From positions 39,935-103,934 of the forward strand of contig JANWZD010000014.1 of NCBI GenBank assembly GCA_025054935.1: a stretch of 64,000 nucleotides of DNA. The letters run 5' to 3'. Position 1 is the stretch's first letter. Every line of letters starts with the position of its first letter. Below, piece after piece: positions 53,972 to 62,285 of this stretch. The notes beneath the pieces are model-generated. The model did no database searches and was not told the DNA's origin. It worked only from the letters and a program-made list of their open reading frames with translations. The position numbers and the translations under genes were made by a program. The stretch is from Dehalococcoidia bacterium. GTDB taxonomy: Bacteria; Chloroflexota; Dehalococcoidia; SpSt-223.

Positions 53972-54757
53972 TTAGCGAGCAAGAAAGTCGTGGACGATGC
54001 GGACAAATTCGTCAGGCGCATCATCGGCAACGTTCACGCCGCCATCCTCGATCACAGCGAGCTCGGCGCCGGGGATAACCGCAGCCGCGCGCTCGGAGTC
54101 AGGACAGATCGGGTCGCCGCGTCCCACCACGATGAGGGTCGGCACCGCGATCCGCCTCGCGAGCGCAGCGTCGTCATAGGCCGCAACAGCATGGTAGGCC
54201 CAATGCCAGGTGTCGCCCGCCTGCAGCCGCTCGATCAAGCAGCGGCGAGCGACGTGCGGCGTCAGCCAGCGCCCGCCGAGAAAGCGGATGCCCGCCATGT
54301 AGCCTTCCAGCTCGGCTCCTTCGACCGAAAACGTGCCGGGCTTGGCGTTGGCAAGGCCGGCGCGCATCTCCTCGCGCAGCAGCGGATAGCCGACCGGAAC
54401 ATACTTGCGCACCCGCCCGGGATAGTCGGCGGCGATAATGCCCGCGATCAGGGCGCCGGTGTGATGGCCAAGCGCATCGAACTGGCGGATTCCGAGGAGA
54501 TCGCACGCTTCGACGATCCGGCGGGCATAGTACGGGAGATCTGGTTTGATAGGCGGAAGGTCCGATTCGCCGTAGCCCGGCGTGTCGAAGGCCCAAACGT
54601 GGTGGCCAAGCGCAGCGAACTTGGGCAGCACCGCTTCCCACATCCGCGCCGAACTCGGATTTTGGTGGAGCAGCACGAGCGGAAACCCGTCGCCGCCGGT
54701 GTGATAGTGAATTTGCCCTTCGGGCGTCGTGACATAGCCGCGCAGGATCCTCGTCAT
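53972..54757 (-). CDS. alpha/beta-hydrolase-fold protein lacking Ser and His catalytic residues (second copy)
   Basis: 261 residues from ATG 54757, GGAGG nine bases upstream. Close relative of the protein at 22630-23442: GQIHYHTGGDGFPLVLLHQNP, FDTPGYGESDLPP and the elbow LGHHTGALIA. The Ser nucleophile is His, and the C-terminal GH is DGGVNVADD, without His. The acid loop GRGDPICP is normal. Probably the same unusual function as its relative. Confidence 0.85.
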   Translation of the reverse strand: MTRILRGYVTTPEGQIHYHTGGDGFPLVLLHQNPSSARMWEAVLPKFAALGHHVWAFDTPGYGESDLPPIKPDLPYYARRIVEACDLLGIRQFDALGHHTGALIAGIIAADYPGRVRKYVPVGYPLLREEMRAGLANAKPGTFSVEGAELEGYMAGIRFLGGRWLTPHVARRCLIERLQAGDTWHWAYHAVAAYDDAALARRIAVPTLIVVGRGDPICPDSERAAAVIPGAELAVIEDGGVNVADDAPDEFVRIVHDFLAR

Positions 54758-55157
54758 CGGCTGCACCCTCCCGTCCGACAATCGTACTGGATCGCTCGAA
54801 GGAGAACGTCGAGCGGACAGCGCAATCAAGAAGCACCGTCTCCAGCGCGCAAGAGCCGGCAGCCGCCGAGAGCGAGCGAGACGAGAAAGGCGCCGTCGCC
54901 GCGCCGGGATTGAACGGCCGAGAGATGTCGCCCACCAGCGGGGAGGCTAAGCTGCACGGCTATGCAGCCGCTCCGGACTCGGACAGTCGGACACCCGACG
55001 CCGCGCCCCGCGATGAGCAGGCCGAGCGTCCGCGCCCGAGGCGCACACGACTTCCCACGGCGCTACCCCGCGGCTCAGAGGCGGACAATCAGGGCGAGCC
55101 GCCGACGAAGAACGCCTCTGCTCCGGGAGGAGCGTCACGCTCCCGGCAGCAGAAGAA
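54758..55157. other. intergenic region
   Basis: Nothing that I can support. A plus-strand frame of 83 codons (54910-55161) is hydrophilic and low in complexity and was not accepted as a gene. Confidence 0.4.
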
Positions 55158-55307
55158 CTAGGGCGCTCCTCGGCGACGAGCCGGCAGCGGCTTTGTTTCC
55201 GCGATGAGCCCGCCCCCAACGCCCGCGAGGATGGTCAGAACAGGAACAGCAGTCGGTCTCTCTGCCGCGCGCCGCTTCTGCGCCTGAAAGTGCGCCCCGT
55301 CGGGCAC
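55158..55307 (-). CDS. possible 49-residue membrane peptide
   Basis: From GTG 55307 the minus strand reads a basic start (AHFQAQKRRAAERP), one hydrophobic helix (VPVLTILAGVGGGLIAE) and a short basic tail before TAG. No good ribosome site. It could be a small membrane protein or a gene remnant. Confidence 0.28.
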   Translation of the reverse strand: MPDGAHFQAQKRRAAERPTAVPVLTILAGVGGGLIAETKPLPARRRGAP

Positions 55308-55437
55308 GCATTCCCGGGCTCAGAGCGGCGGCGAAGCAGCTCGGTGTCAACGAGGAGAAGACGTCGAGTGCTGCGCTCTCGGAGCGGTACGACAGCCCCG
55401 CCCCGAAGAGCGACTGGAGAGAACAGCGACGACGTCG

Positions 55438-55830
55438 TCAGCGTCCGAAGGCAGTTCGGACGTTCGGCTGAAAGAGATAGTAGAGAATGAGGCCGTTGAT
55501 CGCGAGACCGAGAATAGCGCCGAAGTTGCCGGTCACAATCTGAACGATCGCGATGACCAGGCCCACCCCCGCAACAATGATGCCGAGCGTCCACGCCCAG
55601 CCCTTGAGCGTCCAGGCGCCGTACGCAAACGCCAACTGCAGCAGCGCCACCACCACCGTGACAAGGCCGAGGAGAACGGCAAGCCCGCCGAGCGCGCCAG
55701 CCTCCCCTGTTGGGCCCATCGCCGCTACCATGCCGCCGCCAGCGACAACCGTCAAGCCCGCCAGCAGGCCGAGGATACCCCAGATGACTGCGAGGATTGC
55801 GAGGATCGTGACGCCAACCGGTCGCTGCAT
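55438..55830 (-). CDS. small four-span membrane protein
   Basis: 130 residues from ATG 55830, with GGAGGAG upstream. Four hydrophobic helices: VTILAILAVIWGILGLLAG, LGLVTVVVALLQLAFAYGAW, LGIIVAGVGLVIAIVQIV and ILGLAINGLILYYLF. The end FQPNVRTAFGR is typical of a common family of uncharacterised membrane proteins. Function unknown. Confidence 0.82.
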   Translation of the reverse strand: MQRPVGVTILAILAVIWGILGLLAGLTVVAGGGMVAAMGPTGEAGALGGLAVLLGLVTVVVALLQLAFAYGAWTLKGWAWTLGIIVAGVGLVIAIVQIVTGNFGAILGLAINGLILYYLFQPNVRTAFGR

Positions 55831-56054
55831 CGCGCTGCTCCTCCTTCCAACAGAGTGGACCAGCCATCTCTTTTTGGCCATTCGCACAGTAGCAAATCTT
55901 GCGCAAGACAGGAACGAGTTTCGGGAAACTGATACCCGCGTTTGTGCGAGGTCAGAGCTGATTGCCGCGGGAATGCACTCCTCGGGCCGCGAGACCCCTT
56001 AGCGCATTCGACGCCAGAAAGAGTAGCGATGCTGCGGTCGCCCGGCTCGGGCAG

Positions 56055-57965
56055 CTAGCCGGCATCCTCCGCCAAGACCGCCCACCGCTCGAGCAGCGCC
56101 TCGATCTCGGCTTCGAGGCGCGCATGCTCCTCGAGCAGCTCAGCGGAGAGCGCGGGGTCGCGATAGGTCGCGGGATCAGCAAGGGCCGCCTCGACCTCTG
56201 CTTTGCGCTCCTCGCGCTCTTCAAGGGCGGCTTCGATCTGCGCGAGCGCTCGGGCGGCGCTGGCGGCGCTCCGCCTCGCCTTCCGAGCGACATCGCGGCC
56301 CGGCTGGAGCGCAAGCGGCGACGGCGCAGGCGAAGCGAGGGGGAGCGGCGCCCCAGCCGGTTCGGCACGCTTGCGCAGGTAAAACTGGTAGTCTCCGTCG
56401 TACAGGGTCGCTTTGCCGTCCGCGAGAGCAAGGATCTTGGTGGCGAGCCGGTCGACGAGATAACGGTCGTGCGAGACAAAGACGAGCGTTCCCGGGAAGG
56501 CAGCAAGCGCCGCCTGCAGCGCCTCACGCGCCGGAATATCGAGGTGGTTTGTGGGCTCGTCGAGGAGGAGAACATTGTACGGCCGAACAAGCAGCCGAGC
56601 GAGCGCGACGCGGTTCCGTTCTCCTCCCGAAAGAACGCGGATCTTCTTGAAGACCTCGTCGCCGCGGAAGAGAAAGCGGGCGAGCATGCTGCGCACCGCT
56701 CCTTCGCTCCAGTCGAGCGGCGCGACAGCGGTTACCGCATCGATCACGCGCATGTTTTCATCAAGCACGTCGGCGGCGTTCTGGGCAAAGTAGCCGACAC
56801 GGACGTTCTGTCCCCAAGTGACGCTCCCGCTGTCAGGCTTCTCGAGGCGGGCGAGCAGCCGCAGCAGGGTCGACTTTCCCGCACCGTTCGGGCCGAGCAG
56901 CGCGAGCCGGTCGCCGCGCTCGACTAGGAATTCGACGTCGCGGAACACAACCGTCTCGCCATATGTCTTGCTGACGGCGCGCACGCGCAGCACGTCGCGG
57001 CCGCTCTGCGGCGCTTCGGCAAAGCGGAAGGCGGGGGGGCGTTCTTCCCGCGGCGCCTCGACAATCTTGAGTTTGGCGAGCTGCTTTTCGCGGCTCTGGA
57101 CGAACGAGGCTTTCGAGGCGTTGGCGCGGAAGCGCTCGAGGGTTTCGCGCTGAGCAGCGAGATACTCCGCTTGGCGCCGCGCAGCGGCTTCCTGAGCGGC
57201 GAGCCGGCGCGCCTTCTCTTCGGCATAGTTGCGATACGAGCCGGGATAGGAAGTGATGACGTGGTTCTCCAGTTCAAGCGTGCGTGTCGTCACTCGGTCG
57301 AGAAAGTAGCGGTCGTGCGAGACGATCAGCGCGGTGCGCGGGCGGGAAGTCAGATACTCTTCGAGCCAATCGACAGCGGAGGCATCGAGATGGTTGGTCG
57401 GCTCATCGAGCAGCAGCAGCTCGTTGCGGCCAAGCAAGAGCCGGGCGAGAGCGATGCGTACCTGCCAGCCGCCGGAGAATGCGCTCACCGGCCGCTCCGC
57501 TTCATCGTCCGAGAAGCCGAGGCCGTGCAGCACCTTGCCGATCTCCGCCTCGGCGGTGTGTCCCTCGAGCCGGTCGAACGCCTCGTGGAGTTCGGCTTGG
57601 CGGTGAATAAGCGCCATCAAGGCAGGATCGTTCGGAGCGAGATGACGGAGGCGCTCCCCGATCTCTGCCAGCTCACGCTGCGTTGCAAGCAGTTCGTCGA
57701 AGACCTGCCACATCGCCTGGCGGACCGTCCAGTGGGGGTCGAGCCCCGTGTCTTGAGCGAGATAGCCAATCCGCCATCCGGGCGCGAGGATGACCTGTCC
57801 AGCGTCAGCCGGCAGCGCGCCGCGGATGATGTCGAGCAGGGTCGTTTTGCCCGCGCCGTTCGCGCCGACCAGCCCCACCCGCTCTCCGGGCCGGATCTCG
57901 AAGGAGACCTCCCGCAAGACGGTGCGGGCGCCGTAGCTTTTGGAAACTCGGACGACGCGAAGCAT
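56055..57965 (-). CDS. ABC-F family ATPase
   Basis: 636 residues with two ABC domains and no membrane span. Walker A: GANGAGKTT and GPNGAGKST; signatures FSGGWQVRIALARLLL and LSGGERNRVALARLLV; Walker B LLLLDEPTNHLD twice. A charged interdomain linker (about 240-310) and a C-terminal coiled coil (EEREERKAEVEAAL and LLEEHARLEAEIEALLERW) match Uup/YdiF-like members. ABC-F proteins act on the ribosome, relieving stalling or giving antibiotic protection. Which subfamily is not clear. Confidence 0.93.
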   Translation of the reverse strand: MLRVVRVSKSYGARTVLREVSFEIRPGERVGLVGANGAGKTTLLDIIRGALPADAGQVILAPGWRIGYLAQDTGLDPHWTVRQAMWQVFDELLATQRELAEIGERLRHLAPNDPALMALIHRQAELHEAFDRLEGHTAEAEIGKVLHGLGFSDDEAERPVSAFSGGWQVRIALARLLLGRNELLLLDEPTNHLDASAVDWLEEYLTSRPRTALIVSHDRYFLDRVTTRTLELENHVITSYPGSYRNYAEEKARRLAAQEAAARRQAEYLAAQRETLERFRANASKASFVQSREKQLAKLKIVEAPREERPPAFRFAEAPQSGRDVLRVRAVSKTYGETVVFRDVEFLVERGDRLALLGPNGAGKSTLLRLLARLEKPDSGSVTWGQNVRVGYFAQNAADVLDENMRVIDAVTAVAPLDWSEGAVRSMLARFLFRGDEVFKKIRVLSGGERNRVALARLLVRPYNVLLLDEPTNHLDIPAREALQAALAAFPGTLVFVSHDRYLVDRLATKILALADGKATLYDGDYQFYLRKRAEPAGAPLPLASPAPSPLALQPGRDVARKARRSAASAARALAQIEAALEEREERKAEVEAALADPATYRDPALSAELLEEHARLEAEIEALLERWAVLAEDAG

Positions 57966-58611
57966 GCCAGTCCTCTGATGAACTCGCTCGGAGTATACCG
58001 TCTGCCTTGCTGTTCGGCGGGTGAAGCACTCGGCAGCAGGTCCGCAGTCCCATCATGGCACACCGTCATTGCGAGCGCCGGCCGCCGGCGCAGCGGACGC
58101 AGCACTCCCGCTCTTTCCCGCCCATTCCTCTAGGCGTGAGGACGCGGCGCCCGCCGGTCGGGATTGCCACGGCAGGCGCTGTGCGCCCGCCTCGCAATGA
58201 CGGCTACCAAGTACGGCCCGCTCATCTCGCCGCTGCAAGCAGGCGGTCCATCCCCCAGCCAGCACGCGTCCGCGCCGCGCGCCGCTCGTCCCCCGCACGG
58301 GCAGGCTGGCCAATACGGGCCGTCATTGCGAGCGCCGGCCGCCCGCGCGGCAATCCTAGTCTTTCTGCCCACCCCTCGGAGCATCATGACGGCTACGGAC
58401 GGGGGCGCAAAAGGCATCGTCTCCGCCGAGTGGAGTGCGACGAGCGCGCCCCGCTCCGAACATCGCCACTCGCGACGCCGGGCTTGGTGGGGTGCCCTCC
58501 ATTGCCGCCGTCGCGAGGCGCGAGCGGCGCGGAGCAGGCCGGCTCATCCCGAGGTCGCGCCGTCCGACGAGGTGCCGACGGGGTCAGCGCGCAAGGCAAA
58601 GCGCCCGCCGG
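57966..58611. repeat. intergenic region with three REP-like elements
   Basis: Palindromic elements lie at 58063-58112 (CCGTCATTGCGAGCGCCGG start), 58160-58203 (GGGATTGCC to CGCAATGACGG, opposite orientation) and 58321-58356 (CGTCATTGCGAG to GGCAATCC). No gene is supported. Confidence 0.7.
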
Positions 58612-59061
58612 CTAGAAGCCGGGCGTGACCCGGCTCTCGGCGCACTGACGCACTTGGGTGAGCATGGCGAGCGGTCCCTCGAGGTAGTGGAAAAAGCGCC
58701 ATCCCTTCGGCGTGCGGCGAAACGCGGCGGAAACGCGCACGTCTCCGCCAATCGGGGGGCGCGCGCCGATCGCGGCATCCCAATGGAGGCGGAAGAAGGC
58801 AAGCGCGACGCTGGGCGCCACCTCCCGCACGCGCAGGTCCGACACGAGCACTTGGATGCGATCGATCGTTTTCGCCGTCTCCGTCCAGTAGGCCCGGATG
58901 GCAGCATGGCTGTGCATCGGCTCAGCCGCTTCCTCGGCCACATAGAGGGGCTCGGGATCGTCCTGGTCCCAGAGGCTGGCGAGCCCTTCGACGTCCTTGG
59001 CGCGCCAGTAGGCTTGCCATGTTTGGAGCAATTGCGCCACCTCATCGCGCACGTCGGCCAT
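58612..59061 (-). CDS. SnoaL/NTF2-like protein
   Basis: 149 residues from ATG 59061, GGGAGGACTG ahead. The cone-shaped NTF2 fold shows LLQTWQAYWRAKDVEGLASLW, SHAAIRAYWTETAKTID and RRTPKGWRFFHYLEGPLAML. Members are small-molecule isomerases, cyclases or binders. Divergent from the penicillin-binding protein gene across 30 bases, so the two share a promoter region. Confidence 0.88.
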   Translation of the reverse strand: MADVRDEVAQLLQTWQAYWRAKDVEGLASLWDQDDPEPLYVAEEAAEPMHSHAAIRAYWTETAKTIDRIQVLVSDLRVREVAPSVALAFFRLHWDAAIGARPPIGGDVRVSAAFRRTPKGWRFFHYLEGPLAMLTQVRQCAESRVTPGF

Positions 59062-59078
59062 CAGTCCTCCCGCGGGGC

Positions 59079-59084
59079 GATAAT
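59079..59084 (+). promoter_or_regulatory. -10 element giving a leaderless penicillin-binding protein message
   Basis: GATAAT ends seven bases before ATG 59092, so transcription would begin at or next to the start codon. No ribosome site lies between. A clear -35 is not seen. Confidence 0.45.
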
Positions 59085-59091
59085 AGCAGTG

Positions 59092-60591
59092 ATGAACCGG
59101 CGGATAAGCCGCCTCGCGCTGCTCCAACTGCTCGGGCTTAGCGCCGCCGGCGCAGCGCTCGGCTACTGGCAGATCGTGCGCGCCCCCGAGTTGGTCGCTC
59201 GCGCCGACAACCCGCGTCGCCTCGACGAACAGTGGCGGACAGTGCGCGGGCGGATGCTCGACCGACGCGGCCGGCCGATTGCGCTCAGTGAGGTTGCTGC
59301 TGATGGCTATGTCCGGCGCGTCTATCTGGTGCCGACGCTGGGCGCGGTCACCGGCTTTATGAATCCCCTGCAGGGCATGACCGGCCTCGAGCGCGCCTAC
59401 GATGACCATCTCTCGGGCCGCACGGGGCTCGACCCGCAGACCGCCTTCGCGCGCCGCGTGCTTCACCGGCCCGCTGTGGGCTCCGATCTCGTCTTGACCA
59501 TCGACCTTGACCTGCAAGCCGCCGCGGAGCGCGCCCTCGCCACGGGACCGCAGGTTCCCGGCGCGGTGATCGCGCTCGACCCGCGCAGCGGCGCGGTACG
59601 CGCCCTTGCCACCACCCCGACCTTTGACCCGAACCGGCTCACCTTCGACCCGACGCGCGACGATTGGAACGCCGAGAACGCTGCCGTCGCCGCCTACGCC
59701 GCCGAACTGAACGCGAACCCGGCCCGGCCGCTGCTCAATCGCGCCACCCAGGGGCTTTACCCGCCAGGCTCGACGTTCAAGACGGTCACCCTCGCCGCAG
59801 CTTTGGAGCGCCGCCTCGCCCGGCCTGACCACCGTTTCCGATACGAGCTGAAACCGCCCGACCGCGATCATCGCTCTGCCTGGCACCACAACCAGTTTGT
59901 CTCCTGCCAGAACCACTCCCAGAGCGAGTTCGATCTCGCCCATGCCTTCGCCTTCAGCTGCAATGTCGCCTTCGCCGACCTCGGCACAGAACTGGGAGCC
60001 TCCGTCTACCTCGAGATTGCCCGCGGGCTGGGGATGGACCAGGCCCCGCCCTTCGAGCTGCCCGTCGAGGTGAGCCGGCTTGCCTCGCGGCCAGACTTCT
60101 TCACCGGCGAGGAGCGCTTCTATGCCATCGCGGCAACAGCAATGGGACAAGGGGAAATCCTCGTCACGCCGCTTCAGATGGCGCTCATTGCGGCGGCGAT
60201 GGCAGCTGGCGGGCAGCCGCCGGTCCCGTATCTGGTCGAGGAGATCCGCCGGCCGGATGGGAGCGTCATCCACAAGCACCAGCCGCGACGCTGGACGAGC
60301 GGGGTCTCGTCCGGAACGGCTGCGGCTGTCCGCGACATCATGGTGACGAGTGTCAACGACGGCTGGGCGAGCGGAGCACGCCTTGCTGGGGCGGCAATCG
60401 GCGGCAAGACCGGCACCGCTGAGCTGGGAGTTCTCCGCGCTGAGCCGCACGCGTGGTTCATCGGTTTTGCGACCGCCGACACCCCCCGGATTGCGCTCGC
60501 GCTGATTAAGGAGAGCAGCGGGATGTCCTCGGCGGTCGCTGCGCCGGCGGCACGGATTGTCTTCGAGGCAGCCCTCAGCGGTGCTGCGTAG
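59092..60591 (+). CDS. class B penicillin-binding protein (transpeptidase)
   Basis: 499 residues, one N-terminal anchor (LALLQLLGLSAAGAALGYW). Transpeptidase motifs are all present: Ser227-x-x-Lys230 in GLYPPGSTFKTVT, Ser289-Cys-Asn in FAFSCNVAFAD, and KTG in GGKTGTAE. The short dimerisation region without the long FtsI-type N-domain resembles PbpA-like enzymes of Actinobacteria, which often sit with RodA/FtsW. None is adjacent here. It cross-links peptidoglycan outside the membrane. Confidence 0.93.
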   Translation: MNRRISRLALLQLLGLSAAGAALGYWQIVRAPELVARADNPRRLDEQWRTVRGRMLDRRGRPIALSEVAADGYVRRVYLVPTLGAVTGFMNPLQGMTGLERAYDDHLSGRTGLDPQTAFARRVLHRPAVGSDLVLTIDLDLQAAAERALATGPQVPGAVIALDPRSGAVRALATTPTFDPNRLTFDPTRDDWNAENAAVAAYAAELNANPARPLLNRATQGLYPPGSTFKTVTLAAALERRLARPDHRFRYELKPPDRDHRSAWHHNQFVSCQNHSQSEFDLAHAFAFSCNVAFADLGTELGASVYLEIARGLGMDQAPPFELPVEVSRLASRPDFFTGEERFYAIAATAMGQGEILVTPLQMALIAAAMAAGGQPPVPYLVEEIRRPDGSVIHKHQPRRWTSGVSSGTAAAVRDIMVTSVNDGWASGARLAGAAIGGKTGTAELGVLRAEPHAWFIGFATADTPRIALALIKESSGMSSAVAAPAARIVFEAALSGAA

Positions 60592-60594
60592 CTT

Positions 60595-60623
60595 TTGACC
60601 ACGCAGCCGAGGCGGCCTATGCT
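60595..60623 (+). promoter_or_regulatory. strong promoter for the DUF1461 gene, leaderless
   Basis: TTGACC (60595-60600), exactly 17 bp, TATGCT (60618-60623). The -10 ends six bases before ATG 60630, so the message should begin at the start codon. Confidence 0.65.
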
Positions 60624-60629
60624 TGCGGT

Positions 60630-61376
60630 ATGCTGCGGCTCGCGACTGGCGCTGCCACTTTCCTCGTCATCCTTGCCTTTCCGGTCGTTTTCACGGGAAC
60701 CGCAGTGCGCCTGCTCTTCTCCTGGCAGCCGCTCTACGAGTACAGCTTCGACCGCTATCGCGTCGCTGTTGCCACCGGGATCGACCGGGCCGACCTGAGC
60801 CGCGTCGCGCAGGCACTGATTGCCTACTTCAACAACGAGGAGCCGACGGTCAACCTGTCCATCACCCAGCGCGGGACGACGCGCGACGTCTTCACTGAGC
60901 GTGAAGTGCTGCATATGGTCGATGTCAAGGCGCTCGTGCGCGGCGTTGTCCGCGCGCAAGAAATCGCCTTCTTCGTTGTCATCGCCTTTATCGCGATCGC
61001 GGCATGGCGGGAGCGCGTGGGCGCGGCGCGCCGCGTCGGTACGGCGATGCTGTGGGGAAGCGGGCTCACCTTCGCCTTGCTTGCTGCCCTTCTCGCTCTT
61101 TCCCTCGCCGACTTCGAGACGCTCTTCCTGCAGTTTCACGTACTTAGCTTTCAGGGAAACGACTACTGGCTGCTCGACCCGCGCATCCACAACCTGATTG
61201 CGATGTTTCCCCCCCCTTTTTGGTTCGACGCCACGCTCCTGCTCGGCATGAGCATCGCCCTGCAGGCGGCGATTGTCCTGCTCGCGGGTTGGCAGCTGCG
61301 CCGGTTCTTTAGCCCGGCCGCCCTGCCGGCCGCTTCTCTCGCTTGCGGGGAGCCCCCCGCTGAACGACGTAGGTGA
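60630..61376 (+). CDS. DUF1461 (TIGR01906-type) membrane protein
   Basis: 248 residues with four or five spans. Family marks: FNNEEPTVNLSITQRG and FTEREVLHMVDVKALV in the external loop, and HVLSFQGNDYWLLDPR followed by IHNLIAMFPPPFWFD. The function of the family is unknown. The last 30 residues are polar. Ends seven bases before the opposing hydrolase stop. Confidence 0.9.
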   Translation: MLRLATGAATFLVILAFPVVFTGTAVRLLFSWQPLYEYSFDRYRVAVATGIDRADLSRVAQALIAYFNNEEPTVNLSITQRGTTRDVFTEREVLHMVDVKALVRGVVRAQEIAFFVVIAFIAIAAWRERVGAARRVGTAMLWGSGLTFALLAALLALSLADFETLFLQFHVLSFQGNDYWLLDPRIHNLIAMFPPPFWFDATLLLGMSIALQAAIVLLAGWQLRRFFSPAALPAASLACGEPPAERRR

Positions 61377-61383
61377 AGCGCAA

Positions 61384-62205
61384 TTAGGCCGGCGTGCGGT
61401 GGACGCTCTCCCAGCCGACGCGGTCGAGGAAGTCCTGCACGAGACGATTGAACTCGACGGGGCGCTCCTCGTTCGCGATGTGGCCGGTCTCGGGAAGGAC
61501 GGCGAGCGACGCCCCCCCGATCGTCTCGGCGATGCGGCGCGCCGCGTCGGGCGGGGTCACTTGATCCTCGTCGCCGACGATGACGAGCGCAGGAAGACCG
61601 AGTACCCGAAGTCGGTCGGTGATATCAGGGCGATCCCACATGGCGAGCAGACAGCCAGTGAGCCCAGCGAGATTGTTTTCGGTGTACCGTGCACGCCACC
61701 AGTGGCGGAAATCGGGCTTTGTCTCGCGAAACCGCTTTCCGAAATAGCGCTCTCCGACATCGTCAGCCAGCCTTTCCAACCCGTGCTCGTAAATCGCGCG
61801 CAGACGGAGCAGGAGTTGGTCCGCCGGAGTTATGAACTCAGGGAGCGCGGTGTCGGCAAGGATAACCGCGGCGACCCGCGTGGGAAAATCGACAACCGCT
61901 TGCATGGCGATCATCCCGCCCATCGACAATCCGCAGACGACAGCCTGCTCCACTTCTAAGACATCCAAGAGCGCTGCCAGATCGACCGCCAGTTCGCGCA
62001 TCGTGTAGCCCTTGGTTGCGACATCCGTCATGCCGTGGCCGCGCACGTCGTAGGCGATGGCACGGTAGCCTCTGCCGAAATAGTCGAGCTGAGGCTGCCA
62101 TGACGAGGACTCGAAGCCGTGGCCGTGGATGAACACGATCGGCCGGCCCTCGCCCTGAACGCGCACTCCCATGGTGATCCCGTTGGCATACAATCGCTGC
62201 AGCAT
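61384..62205 (-). CDS. alpha/beta hydrolase
   Basis: 273 residues, GGGAGGGTGAG before ATG. Canonical triad: Ser in VVCGLSMGGMIA, Asp in VIVGDEDQVTPP, His in LPETGHIANEE. The oxyanion motif is VFIHGHGFESSSW. Most like 3-oxoadipate enol-lactonase and related carboxylesterases. Unlike the two GHHTG proteins of this window, it should be an active hydrolase. Confidence 0.92.
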   Translation of the reverse strand: MLQRLYANGITMGVRVQGEGRPIVFIHGHGFESSSWQPQLDYFGRGYRAIAYDVRGHGMTDVATKGYTMRELAVDLAALLDVLEVEQAVVCGLSMGGMIAMQAVVDFPTRVAAVILADTALPEFITPADQLLLRLRAIYEHGLERLADDVGERYFGKRFRETKPDFRHWWRARYTENNLAGLTGCLLAMWDRPDITDRLRVLGLPALVIVGDEDQVTPPDAARRIAETIGGASLAVLPETGHIANEERPVEFNRLVQDFLDRVGWESVHRTPA

Positions 62206-62285
62206 CTCACCCTCCCGTTCCGAGGCTTGCCAAGCGAGGAGACGATTTCGATACTCCCGGCAGCGGAGTGTGCCGGAGAGAAACG

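Noticed and set aside
54910..55161. Small gene of 83 codons
   Set aside because: Hydrophilic, low-complexity translation without ribosome site or homology I can recognise.
58612..60450. Minus-strand open frame of 612 codons
   Set aside because: Only the last 149 codons (from 59061) are a real protein; the rest is antisense to the penicillin-binding protein.
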